Shown piece by piece: positions 24,902-32,009 of a DNA stretch of 33,928 nt; within the stretch, counting starts at the first letter, position 1, and each line of letters starts with the position of its first letter. The position numbers and the translations under genes were made by a program. This DNA comes from Motilibacter aurantiacus (GTDB lineage Bacteria; Actinomycetota; Actinomycetes; Motilibacterales; Motilibacteraceae), in assembly GCF_011250645.1 (NCBI RefSeq), contig NZ_JAANNO010000013.1:19034-52961 (forward strand), in the 5' to 3' direction. The notes beneath the pieces were generated by a model. That model was given only the letters and a program-made list of their open reading frames with translations. It did not search any database and had not been told where the DNA came from.

Positions 24902-26257
24902 ATGGCTGAACCAGCGAAGGGCGCGCGTCTCGAGAAGCAGCGGCGCAGTGCGCGGATGTGGTTTATGGGGCAGTGGCTGCGATACGGAATCCACCCGCGC
25001 GCTTGGGTAGATCGTCACTTCGGCGAGGATGTCCTCACCTACACCGCTGGAAGACATGCTCCTCGCATGCTCAGGATTGGACCGCTCCTGACATGCGTAG
25101 GTCTTCTGGGTGGCGCTTTCTTCTGGTTCATCTTCATAACCCTCGCCCGTTTGAAGGGTGCTCATATTCAGTACTGGCATGCCGAATGGGGCGACCTCAA
25201 GGAGGACGATCTCTTCGACCTCGCCCGTGCAACGGCCACACTCGTCGCCCTCTTCGGTGGGCTCTTCGCAGTTGTGTACGCATATCGCAAGCAGCGAGTC
25301 GAGGAGGCAGCGGGCCGGCGGGCGGACGAAGAGAACTTGCGTGAGATCGACGCGGCCCGCTCTCAGCGCTATCAGGATGCCGCGGAGCAATTGGGCCACG
25401 AGAAGGCTGCCGTTCGCTTGGCCGGCGTGTACGCCTTGGCGCGTCTGGCGGACGAGTGGCCAACTCAGCAACAGACCTGCGTGGATGTCCTCTGCGCCTA
25501 TCTGCGCATGCCCTACGACGAGCAAGACCTAGGAGACGGACAGGTGCGACGCTCGGTCGTCGGCGTCATACGCGAGCATCTGCTCCCCGAGGAGGACGAG
25601 CTTCCGGCGTGGGCGGGACTGCGGTTCGACCTGGAAGGCGCGACCTTTGTGGACGCCGACTTCTCCGACTGCTACTTCGCTGGGGCGGGAGTCAGCTTCA
25701 AGGCCTCCCGCTTTTTGGGAACCACGTCTTTTGATATGACGCAACTCTCGACGACCAACTTCAATGAAGCGGTCTTCGCTGGGTCGCAGGCACACTTCAA
25801 CCTGTTCATAAGCCCGAACACATACGCGTACTTCGTCAACACCACCTTCGAGGCCGGCAAGGTTGTCTTCAACAATGTGCAGCTACACAGTAGTAGGCTC
25901 ATCTTCGACGGTGCTCACTTTTCTGGCTCCGACGTCACTGTCAGAATCCGCGAAAGTGACAATCAGAGCTACGTTGAGTTCTCGAACTGCACCGCGTCTG
26001 CCGGGCAACTCGACGTCGGGGCAGTTGCCGGGGACCTGCTCCCGCCCCTGGCGCAACAGTTGCCCGTCGCCATTGGCAGCATCCGGTTCCGCAACATGGC
26101 GTTCGCTGGCGGGAAGGTGCGTCTGCCGAAGGCACAGCTCGATCAAGGCCTAATCAACTGGTCGCCTGGTAGTCCACCGAAACACGCACTCACTCACACG
26201 CTGTCCATGACGATGCCCCGGCGCGATCAGCAGCCGATGGAGAGCGACCCAATGTGA
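24902..26257 (+). CDS. Two-helix membrane protein with pentapeptide-like C-terminal region
   Basis: 451 residues from ATG 24902, preceded by GGAGGGGG; an upstream in-frame ATG at 24827 lacks such a site. Two membrane helices lie at about 57-82 (LLTCVGLLGGAFFWFIFITL) and 107-128 (ATATLVALFGGLFAVVYAY). A conserved cytoplasmic segment follows (about 155-202: RYQDAAEQLGHEKAAVRLAG, VYALARLADEW, VLCAYLR), familiar from actinobacterial membrane proteins with pentapeptide repeats. The rest (240-420) is a beta-helix-like stretch of imperfect A(D/N)LxF-type units (FDLEGATFVDADFSD, TTNFNEAVFAGS, RLIFDGAHFSGSD). Such proteins often accompany defence genes but their role is unknown. No enzyme motif is visible. 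Confidence 0.75.
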   Translation: MAEPAKGARLEKQRRSARMWFMGQWLRYGIHPRAWVDRHFGEDVLTYTAGRHAPRMLRIGPLLTCVGLLGGAFFWFIFITLARLKGAHIQYWHAEWGDLKEDDLFDLARATATLVALFGGLFAVVYAYRKQRVEEAAGRRADEENLREIDAARSQRYQDAAEQLGHEKAAVRLAGVYALARLADEWPTQQQTCVDVLCAYLRMPYDEQDLGDGQVRRSVVGVIREHLLPEEDELPAWAGLRFDLEGATFVDADFSDCYFAGAGVSFKASRFLGTTSFDMTQLSTTNFNEAVFAGSQAHFNLFISPNTYAYFVNTTFEAGKVVFNNVQLHSSRLIFDGAHFSGSDVTVRIRESDNQSYVEFSNCTASAGQLDVGAVAGDLLPPLAQQLPVAIGSIRFRNMAFAGGKVRLPKAQLDQGLINWSPGSPPKHALTHTLSMTMPRRDQQPMESDPM

Positions 26258-26416
26258 TGACGCATGAAGCGAGACCGCCCGGGGATGACAGATCGTCGCT
26301 TGCCGAGGGCGTAAGCAGCGTTGGGAACCGCTTGGGCGATCCTGGCCCTCTCGGCCACGCCCTGTCTTCGGCACGAGCGGGCGGACTGGGCGGAGGTGCC
26401 CCGCCGGCTGCCAGCG

Positions 26417-27429
26417 CCTACAGGTCGGGTTGGCAGCGGCCGTGCCCGGCCCGGGCAAGCCCTCGCCGGTCGCCTTCGCCGAAGTCGGTGCGGCCGATGT
26501 TGTCGTCGTGCATGAGCTGGGTGGGGTCGTGAACGTGGGCCAGGCCGACGACGTGGCCGAGCTCGTGCATGACAAGCGCTTCCACGTGTTGTCGTCCGGT
26601 GGGGGTATCGAACCCGGCGGCCAGAGCGGGGGTGTCCAGAGTGACTGTTCCGCTGACGTAGGCCATCTGGCCGCGGCCGTCCGACCAGGCGGTGCTCCCC
26701 CCTAGCCCTGCGACGCGGCCTGCGAGGCCCGGCGTCTGCTCGGGGTTGGACCAGGCGATGAGGACCGGCGCCCACTGCTTGCCGTAGCGGACCGGCTGGT
26801 ACGCCTCGCGGTCGGGACCCGCCGGCTCGTCGGTAGGCCCGACGTACTCGAAGGCCAGGCCCGTGGCCTCTCGCACCCGGGCCACAGCCCGGCGCACGAG
26901 AGCTACCGCGCCCGGCGGCGCCTGCTCGGAGTTGATGGCGTAGCGGAGCGGGCGGCACGGGTCGTAGGTGACCGCGTTCTGCGTGCCGGGCTGCGTCTGT
27001 GTGAAGGCGTAGCCACCGGTGCCGGGTCCGCTCGGCACCCGGGGAAGTAGCCGGCCCTGCGCTTCGCCGACGCCGGGCGGCGGTACCTCGGTGGCGTCGA
27101 GGCTTCCGCTGGTGGCGGTGGGCGGCAGGACCCGCGGCAGCACCGCCGGAATGCCCAGGCATGCCGCCAGGATCCCGACCGCTACAACTTGGCCAGCGTG
27201 CTTGCGCCGCCGCGGAGCTGCGAGGGTTGCCTGCCGCCAAGGCGGCGGCCCGGTGCTGCCGGCCACGTCCAGCCGGTCCAGCTGACGCAGCGCCCGTGCC
27301 ATGCGGCGTCGCCGCCGGGCACGCCCCAACGTCACGACATCGACCAGGCGGCTGCTCCCCACGATCGGGCATCGGCCACCGATCGTCGAACCGAAGATGC
27401 CGACCCGCGAGTCACTCGACCGGCGGCAT
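26417..27429 (-). repeat. 1-kb direct repeat, copy 1 (metalloprotease gene and upstream region)
   Basis: Strongly similar to 32773-33775 over the entire protease gene and its upstream region. The last 45 or so bases (ending CGGCGGCAT at 27429) are identical in both copies, although they lie outside the coding frame. Sequences diverge abruptly beyond both ends. The two copies have the same orientation and are 6.3 kb apart. Confidence 0.85.
26418..27302 (-). CDS. Membrane-anchored matrixin-like zinc metalloprotease, copy 1
   Basis: 294 residues from ATG 27302 (MARALRQLDRLD), the start shared with copy 2; this frame also opens at GTG 27362. A basic head precedes one hydrophobic helix (about 40-62, VVAVGILAACLGIPAVL). 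The outside domain opens TYDPCRPLRYAINSEQAPPG, then ATGLAFEYVGPTDEP and VLIAWSNPEQTPGLAGRVAG. The zinc site HELGHVVGLAH (His246, Glu247, His250, His256) is intact and followed by a Met-turn candidate TQLMHDD. The family is widespread in actinobacteria, with unknown substrates outside the membrane. Copy 2 lies at 32774-33649. Confidence 0.87.
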   Translation of the reverse strand: MARALRQLDRLDVAGSTGPPPWRQATLAAPRRRKHAGQVVAVGILAACLGIPAVLPRVLPPTATSGSLDATEVPPPGVGEAQGRLLPRVPSGPGTGGYAFTQTQPGTQNAVTYDPCRPLRYAINSEQAPPGAVALVRRAVARVREATGLAFEYVGPTDEPAGPDREAYQPVRYGKQWAPVLIAWSNPEQTPGLAGRVAGLGGSTAWSDGRGQMAYVSGTVTLDTPALAAGFDTPTGRQHVEALVMHELGHVVGLAHVHDPTQLMHDDNIGRTDFGEGDRRGLARAGHGRCQPDL

Positions 27430-27494
27430 GAGCGTGAATGTCAGTGGCGGCGTCGCTCGCCCGTGGGGAGCTGCTGACAGCTAGATGAGTATCC
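27425..27494 (+). repeat. Diverged dispersed repeat, copy B
   Basis: Begins GGCATGAGCGTGAATGTC, identical to 20284-20301, then diverges gradually. It starts exactly where the 1-kb protease repeat ends, so it marks a junction: copy 2 of the protease region lacks it and continues with AGTCGCGCG instead. Confidence 0.5.
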
Positions 27495-27505
27495 GGGCTC
27501 AGGCG

Positions 27506-27520
27506 CCCCTGCCACAGGGG
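27506..27520. repeat. Hairpin upstream of the small membrane protein gene
   Basis: CCCCTG-CCA-CAGGGG, a perfect 6-bp stem. The core CCCTGCCACAGGGG occurs again, inverted, at 27926-27939 just after the same gene, so the gene is framed by an inverted pair. Confidence 0.55.
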
Positions 27521-27595
27521 GCCACAGGGTGATTGCACACACTCATACGAGGGAGTGCTTACACCGGCTGGAGCTCTTGTGACCGACGAGCCACG

Positions 27596-27889
27596 ATGAA
27601 CCGGCGCGACCTGTGGCGTGACATTGGCATCGCCGTGACCATGCTGATCTGCCTTGCTGGCGCACTGCTCGCGTGGCTGATTGCCTACACCCTTGCCACA
27701 GGTGATCTCGGCGGAGAGCCGAGCAGGAGCGCCGGCGCCTTCTGGGGAGCTGTCGCGGGCCTGCTGTTCGGGCTTCCGATCGTGTTGGTCGGGCTGGTCT
27801 ACGGCAAGCGGACGCACGCCCTCGTGAGCCTGGCCTGGTGCGCCGCGCTCGCTGCCGCAGGTGCCTTCGCCGGCCTCCTGCCGGGCTGA
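27596..27889 (+). CDS. Small membrane protein, unknown function
   Basis: 97 residues from ATG 27596. Three hydrophobic segments are visible: about 9-32 (IGIAVTMLICLAGALLAWLIAYTL), 43-67 (AGAFWGAVAGLLFGLPIVLVGLVYG) and 72-95 (ALVSLAWCAALAAAGAFAGLL). The ribosome site is weak (GACGAG). An upstream in-frame ATG (27533) would add 21 polar residues and seems less likely. No family is recognised. It lies alone between the protease gene and the nuclease block, and is bracketed by two inverted hairpins. Coding character is supported by the regular helices and codon use, but not by any homologue I can name. Confidence 0.6.
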   Translation: MNRRDLWRDIGIAVTMLICLAGALLAWLIAYTLATGDLGGEPSRSAGAFWGAVAGLLFGLPIVLVGLVYGKRTHALVSLAWCAALAAAGAFAGLLPG

Positions 27890-28388
27890 GCAGGTCGGTC
27901 GAGCAGGTCGAGCCAGCCGACCACGCCCCTGTGGCAGGGCCTCTCACCGCTACCGCCCACCGCGAGCACCGGGGGGCGGGTGCATTTGCACGGGCGCTTC
28001 CCTAGCTTGGGCCGGGCTCGAGACGCGCGACCCCGAACGTCAGCATCGGCGCGATCGACCACAGCGCGCTCGACCTGCGGCATGTGCGGATATTGCTTCG
28101 TCAACCACTCCAGAAGTCGCGCGCCCCGACGCGCTGCCGGGTTCGGGGCGCTCGGTGCCACGCCTCGGCGAGTGCCTGGGACGGTGTCGTGAAGCCGAGC
28201 GTTTGCCGAGGGAGGCTGGGAGATCGCGGCTCGCCTTCCGACACCGCGCGGACGGTCGTTGGCGTGCCTGCATCGAGAGATCAGCGCTGCTTGTAGTACG
28301 GCAGGAGACCCGCCTCTGCGCAGACGCCAGTTGGAGGCCCTTGACAGCTGGCAGTAACCGTGAGCAAAGAGCCGCGATCGCTCGCGGT
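27890..28388. other. Gap between small membrane protein and Mrr-like nuclease genes
   Basis: About 500 bases between convergent genes. It begins with a hairpin CCCTG-TGG-CAGGG (27927-27939), a plausible terminator for the upstream gene. Open frames here are Arg/Pro/Ser-rich shadows with no domain. I see no gene, tRNA or clear repeat in the remainder. Confidence 0.5.
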
Positions 28389-29549
28389 TCAGGCTTCGGC
28401 GACGCTAGCCGCGTGCCCGTTCACTGGCTCGGGCACACCTTGGAAGTCGAATCGAAACAGTGCGACGCCCGCGTCCTCCGCCCACGCCCGAGCCTGCTCG
28501 GTGTAGCCGGCGAGGGAAAACAAAAGCCCGCGCCGCTTCGCGTGCTGCGCAACCCCATGGAGTTGCTGCACGACGGGGCGGCCAGTTGGGACCCCTTCCA
28601 TCTTGACCTGGGCCACCGCGCTGGAGCTGATCACGTCGATTCCAGCGTCCGGTCCGACCGGCATCACCTGGGCGTCGCTGAAGCCCCAGAACCGCATCCA
28701 GGCCGCTACGTTCAACTCGGCGTCGCGCGCGGTTCGGATAAGCCGCGGCGGGGGCGGATCGAGGCGAGGCGCAGGTAGCGGCACTGCCCCCGCCGGCGCT
28801 GCGGGTTTGTGTGGCGCGGACCGCTTGTTGATCTCCTGCTGTCGGACGAGGACCGCCGCCGCCACCACTGGGTCCGTCAACGTCATCGAGAAGCCGGGGA
28901 CGCTGCCGCCGCCGTGGGCGCTTGAAATACGCGCGGTGCGTACACCTTGCGCCTCCGTGGTGTAACTGCACTCGACTGGCACGAACCGAAAGGCACGCTC
29001 GCCGACAGCCCCGATCAGCGACTCACGGTCTGTGACCGCCACCGTCACGTCTGCCGCGGTCGGCGACTGCGCCACGGCGAGGACCCTGTCCTTCGGGCGC
29101 ACCAGCGCCTCGATAACTGCCAGAGCCGCGAGGCTGACGCCTGGGCTCTTCGGAGCCGCCGCGAGCTTCTGAGAAGCGGCAGCGCGAACGGGCGCTGCGC
29201 GCCGATGCACCTCCTGCCACCCGATGACGGCGGCCGTCTGCGCGTCAACCTCCTGCCTCGACAGCCTTCGGCCGCCTGACAGGCTCGGTGACAGTGGTGC
29301 CTCCTGAGCGTTGTGTGGCGGGTCGCCTAGCGTCCTGCCGTTCCGGAAAGGCCACGTCCACGCAACGCACACGCAGAAGACCAGGGCGCTGCAGCCCGCA
29401 ATCCACGCCGCCGCAGTGGAGGCAAACGGTGGGAGGAGGAGCCCGACGACGAACACCATGCCCGCCCCTAGGCCAACCGCTCCCGCGAGCGGTGCGTATC
29501 GCGCGAGCCAGCCGTCGCCTCGCGCCCGCTGTGCCAGATTTTCGGTCAC
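28389..29549 (-). CDS. Membrane-anchored Mrr-like restriction endonuclease
   Basis: 386 residues from GTG 29549. Two hydrophobic helices (about 19-42 and 46-66) anchor the N-terminus. A middle region of about 150 residues has no clear family match. After a Pro-rich linker (about 250-270), the C-terminal 110 residues form a PD-(D/E)XK nuclease of the Mrr type: an Arg/Asp/Glu-containing helix (RDAELNVAAWMRFWGFSDAQ), Asp305 in PDAGIDVIS, Gln314-x-Lys316 in AVAQVKME, then VVQQLHGVAQHAKRRGLLFSL. Mrr-type enzymes cut modified or foreign DNA without a partner methylase. A TACGGT box six bases before GTG suggests a leaderless mRNA. It is the first of three nucleases in this block. Confidence 0.85.
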   Translation of the reverse strand: MTENLAQRARGDGWLARYAPLAGAVGLGAGMVFVVGLLLPPFASTAAAWIAGCSALVFCVCVAWTWPFRNGRTLGDPPHNAQEAPLSPSLSGGRRLSRQEVDAQTAAVIGWQEVHRRAAPVRAAASQKLAAAPKSPGVSLAALAVIEALVRPKDRVLAVAQSPTAADVTVAVTDRESLIGAVGERAFRFVPVECSYTTEAQGVRTARISSAHGGGSVPGFSMTLTDPVVAAAVLVRQQEINKRSAPHKPAAPAGAVPLPAPRLDPPPPRLIRTARDAELNVAAWMRFWGFSDAQVMPVGPDAGIDVISSSAVAQVKMEGVPTGRPVVQQLHGVAQHAKRRGLLFSLAGYTEQARAWAEDAGVALFRFDFQGVPEPVNGHAASVAEA

Positions 29550-29555
29550 AAGAGG

Positions 29556-29561
29556 ACCGTA
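29556..29561 (-). promoter_or_regulatory. -10 box of a probably leaderless Mrr-like transcript
   Basis: On the minus strand TACGGT, six bases (CCTCTT), then GTG 29549. The spacing puts the transcription start at the start codon, and there is no Shine-Dalgarno. Pattern-based only. Confidence 0.4.
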
Positions 29562-29682
29562 GCCGTCGCGGAGCGGGCACCGAACCCAGATGAGCAGGCC
29601 CAGAGAGCCGGCCGTTCGGCCACAGCCTCCGTCGGCTCAAGGCCCGAAGGCCGAGCGCCCTACGACGGCGGCATGACCGCGT

Positions 29683-29697
29683 GTTGCCCAGGGCAAC
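29683..29697. terminator. Palindrome in the gap between the two minus-strand nuclease genes
   Basis: GTTGCCC-A-GGGCAAC (7-bp arms). It lies about 50 bases downstream of the MrcB-like gene stop (29748) on the minus strand. It could terminate that gene or serve as an operator for the next. Confidence 0.4.
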
Positions 29698-29747
29698 CGC
29701 GCCTTCGCTGCCACGCGAAACGTGCGTTAGGTCGAGCGCCTCGCAAG

Positions 29748-30845
29748 CTATATGAGATCTAGACCGGTAGCTCTTATGCTGGCGTTCCAAGACGAGCCAT
29801 CCACCCATACGGCCACTATGTTGAGCCGATCGAGCAGAGCTACGTAAGCGTCGCCTATCGTTTCACTGAACAACGCGACGAGAGGGGTTTCGGGCATCTC
29901 GTTCTCCGGGACTAGGTGAAACTGGTATGTGAAGAGCTGGCCGATTGCTTCCCGGACCGCCTGTGTCGAGTTGCCGCGGCGTACGACTTTCGCTTCAACA
30001 ATAACTCGTGTACGCGCTCCCCTTCGCCGCAGCGTCAGATCCAGCGGGTGCTCCTCGGTGCTAGGAATCCACCCCAAACTCGCGACGTGGCGCCCGAAGC
30101 GGTCGATGAGTGCCTCGTGGCGCCGCGTCTTCACGAGCGACCGCGTGGTCAACAGGGCTATGTAATCCTCACTGCTCTTTGGTTTGAAGTGCGCCAACGG
30201 ATCTATCTCGCCTGGGTTCTCTTGCCCTTGCCCTCCTCCCGCAGTCAGTGCACCCGGGGAAGACAAGAGGAGAGTGGCTCGTGCATGGGCGGCGTCACCT
30301 AGAACGCGAAAGAAGCGTTCTAGGTCTTCCCGAAGAGTGCTTTCGTCGGGCAGCGCGGCCGTGGCATACGTTGTCTGCGCAACGCTCCCGGCTGCGTAGG
30401 CCTTCTGGCGCCAGTAATCAAACCGCAGATCAAAGGGCTCTAGCAATTCGTGCGGGACTGCTTCAGCCATCGAGGCTCTGATCTTCTCGGCGTCTTGTCT
30501 CAAGACTGAACGCGCCACGGTGGTCCCAAGGCGGCGACTAACCTCCTCCATGCCCTGCTGGATGGTCAGCGTGACGTTTACTAGGTCGGCCGAGAAGAGG
30601 TAAGCGATGTAGAGCCCGTGCTTGGGGTCATCGGTAATATCGGGGTCCAAGATGCCCACCCATGGTGTTGGCGTCGGCGTCCCCTGGCCGCCGTGCCCGC
30701 CCACCAGATATCCGGGTGGAACAGCATCGGCGAAGACATCAGTCGCAGACCTGACGAACTTTTGAATCTCACTACTCATCTTCGCGGTTCGATCGTACTC
30801 GGAGGCGACGCGAGCGAGAAAGGGGCGAATCGGCATGCGTACCAT
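29748..30845 (-). CDS. MrcB N-terminal (DUF3578) domain fused to a PD-(D/E)XK nuclease
   Basis: 365 residues from ATG 30845; ATG 30836 (MPIRPF) is equally possible and neither has a clear ribosome site. The N-terminal part (about 48-110) shows the DUF3578/MrcB-N pattern: LVGGHGGQGT, PWVGILDPDITDDPKHGLYIAYLFSADLVNVTLTIQQGM. That domain normally precedes the McrB GTPase and reads modified DNA. No P-loop follows here. The C-terminal 100 residues look like a PD-(D/E)XK nuclease: Asp269 in HPLDLTLRRRG, then Glu284 and Lys286 in VIVEAKVVRRG, followed by EAIGQLFTYQFHL. The protein thus couples a recognition module directly to a nuclease, a single-chain Type IV-like enzyme. The activity is inferred. 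Confidence 0.8.
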   Translation of the reverse strand: MVRMPIRPFLARVASEYDRTAKMSSEIQKFVRSATDVFADAVPPGYLVGGHGGQGTPTPTPWVGILDPDITDDPKHGLYIAYLFSADLVNVTLTIQQGMEEVSRRLGTTVARSVLRQDAEKIRASMAEAVPHELLEPFDLRFDYWRQKAYAAGSVAQTTYATAALPDESTLREDLERFFRVLGDAAHARATLLLSSPGALTAGGGQGQENPGEIDPLAHFKPKSSEDYIALLTTRSLVKTRRHEALIDRFGRHVASLGWIPSTEEHPLDLTLRRRGARTRVIVEAKVVRRGNSTQAVREAIGQLFTYQFHLVPENEMPETPLVALFSETIGDAYVALLDRLNIVAVWVDGSSWNASIRATGLDLI

Positions 30846-31495
30846 TGTTGCCGAAGGCTCGAGCCCGAGCACCGGGACACGCCAACGGGAAGGGGCTGTA
30901 CGCCTACCAGGTGCCGACTCCACGTCGCCACTGCTGTTGCGAACAGAGGGCCGCTCGACGGCCTCCGGCACGCAAGACGGAGACCGCATCCGCTCCCGGC
31001 TTGGGTGCAGGCGCCCGCCCACCCATTATTGGCCGCATCGACTCAAGGCAGTCGACCTCCTCGAAGGACCGCATTCGACAGTCGTCGGCGACCTTGTCGC
31101 CGCCGCGCCGACCAGCCTCCTAACCGAGCCAACGGCCTGTCCCCTGCACGCGTTGCCCGGAGGGCACGCCACCACAGCTGTATGCCCGTGCGTCTGCTCC
31201 TGCGGGCTTACGCGCCGGGCGCGGCTTGCATCGCTGAATATGAGTAGAACGACGCCGGTCGACATGGCCACCTTGGGGCTGAGGTACCCGAGGTGGCCGC
31301 CAGGCAGCCACTGTCGGCGCGGGCGGGCTGCAGGACCTTCATTGCGGCTGCACAAGCCTTCAGGATCGTCCGTGCCGAGGGTCTGCGGGGACGAGTGCTC
31401 AGTCTCACGACCACAAACTTTGCGCTTAGCAGCGTCAACGGTTGCACGGCCTCCGCTCGCTTCCGCCAGCGGAGGTAAGACCGGTGGGACAACCT
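30846..31495. other. Gap upstream of the MrcB-like nuclease gene
   Basis: About 650 bases with overlapping frames on both strands, none with a recognisable domain or ribosome site. A minus-strand frame (31026-31355) contains one hydrophobic patch (VAMSTGVVLLIFS) and could be a remnant, but I cannot support a gene. Confidence 0.45.
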
Positions 31496-31762
31496 TTAAG
31501 ACGAGGCGGGGTGCGCGTCGAGGTACTTCTTGACCGCCCGCTGGATGGCGGCGTCGCCGCCATGGCCATAGTCCTCACGAGTTGAGGAGTAGATGATCTC
31601 GGTCCACACCTGCTGCCCCTGGGCGATGCACTCGACGCTGCAGAAGCGGCGCATGTGCGTCGTCGTGAGGAGAGTGACGGGATCCGTTCGCACGCTCCTC
31701 CTGCAGGCGAGGTTCGCGCAGGAGTCCCAGCCGATCACATCGTGCACGTTCCAATTTACCAT
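31496..31762 (-). CDS. Small four-cysteine protein, probably zinc-binding
   Basis: 88 residues from ATG 31762. Four cysteines in two pairs stand out: Cys15 and Cys20 (DSCANLACRR), Cys41 and Cys45 (RFCSVECIAQ), the spacing of a small treble-clef or zinc-ribbon finger. Acidic/aromatic residues follow (WTEIIYSSTRED), then a helix (AIQRAVKKYLDAHP). The family is not recognised. TACGAT lies six bases before the ATG, a leaderless-type promoter. It is positioned between two nuclease genes and could be a regulator or accessory factor, but that is a guess from position only. Confidence 0.65.
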   Translation of the reverse strand: MVNWNVHDVIGWDSCANLACRRSVRTDPVTLLTTTHMRRFCSVECIAQGQQVWTEIIYSSTREDYGHGGDAAIQRAVKKYLDAHPASS

Positions 31763-31768
31763 ACCAGG

Positions 31769-31774
31769 ATCGTA
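31769..31774 (-). promoter_or_regulatory. -10 box of the four-cysteine protein gene
   Basis: TACGAT, six bases (CCTGGT), then ATG 31762 on the minus strand. It is the same leaderless arrangement as at 29556 and 11734. Confidence 0.4.
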
Positions 31775-31805
31775 CGCAAGAAGCCGGCTGGACGAGTCAC
31801 GGTGC

Positions 31806-31845
31806 GGGTGCCCGGGTGCCCGGGTGCCCGGGTGCTTGGGTGCGC
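31806..31845. repeat. 8-bp tandem repeat
   Basis: GGGTGCCC three times exactly (31806-31829), then two degenerate units (GGGTGCTT, GGGTGCGC). It lies in the 247-bp divergent gap between the four-cysteine gene and the HNH gene. The copy number may vary between strains. Confidence 0.75.
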
Positions 31846-32009
31846 GAGTAGCGTCCTGCTGAGCTCGGCGGACGACTACGCACTATGGGTGCGCGGGCAG
31901 ATGCGGCCATCCTGGCGCTCAACACCCGCCGCTTGGTGGGGCCGTCACCGAAGTAAGCCGCTTCCGGCAGGATGCAGCCTAGATCGCACGAGGCGGAGGA
32001 GCGGGGCCG

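Noticed and set aside
26258-26417. Short frame continuing past the protease gene (AYALGKRRSVIPG on the minus strand)
   Set aside because: It looks slightly protein-like but has no start or family. It could be a remnant and cannot be supported.
27861-28778. 305-codon plus-strand frame across the gap and the Mrr-like gene
   Set aside because: Over the Mrr-like gene it is an antisense shadow, and its first part is Arg/Pro/Ser-rich without any domain.
30835-31533. 232-codon plus-strand frame upstream of the MrcB-like gene
   Set aside because: Overlaps the start of that gene, has no ribosome site and no recognisable segment.
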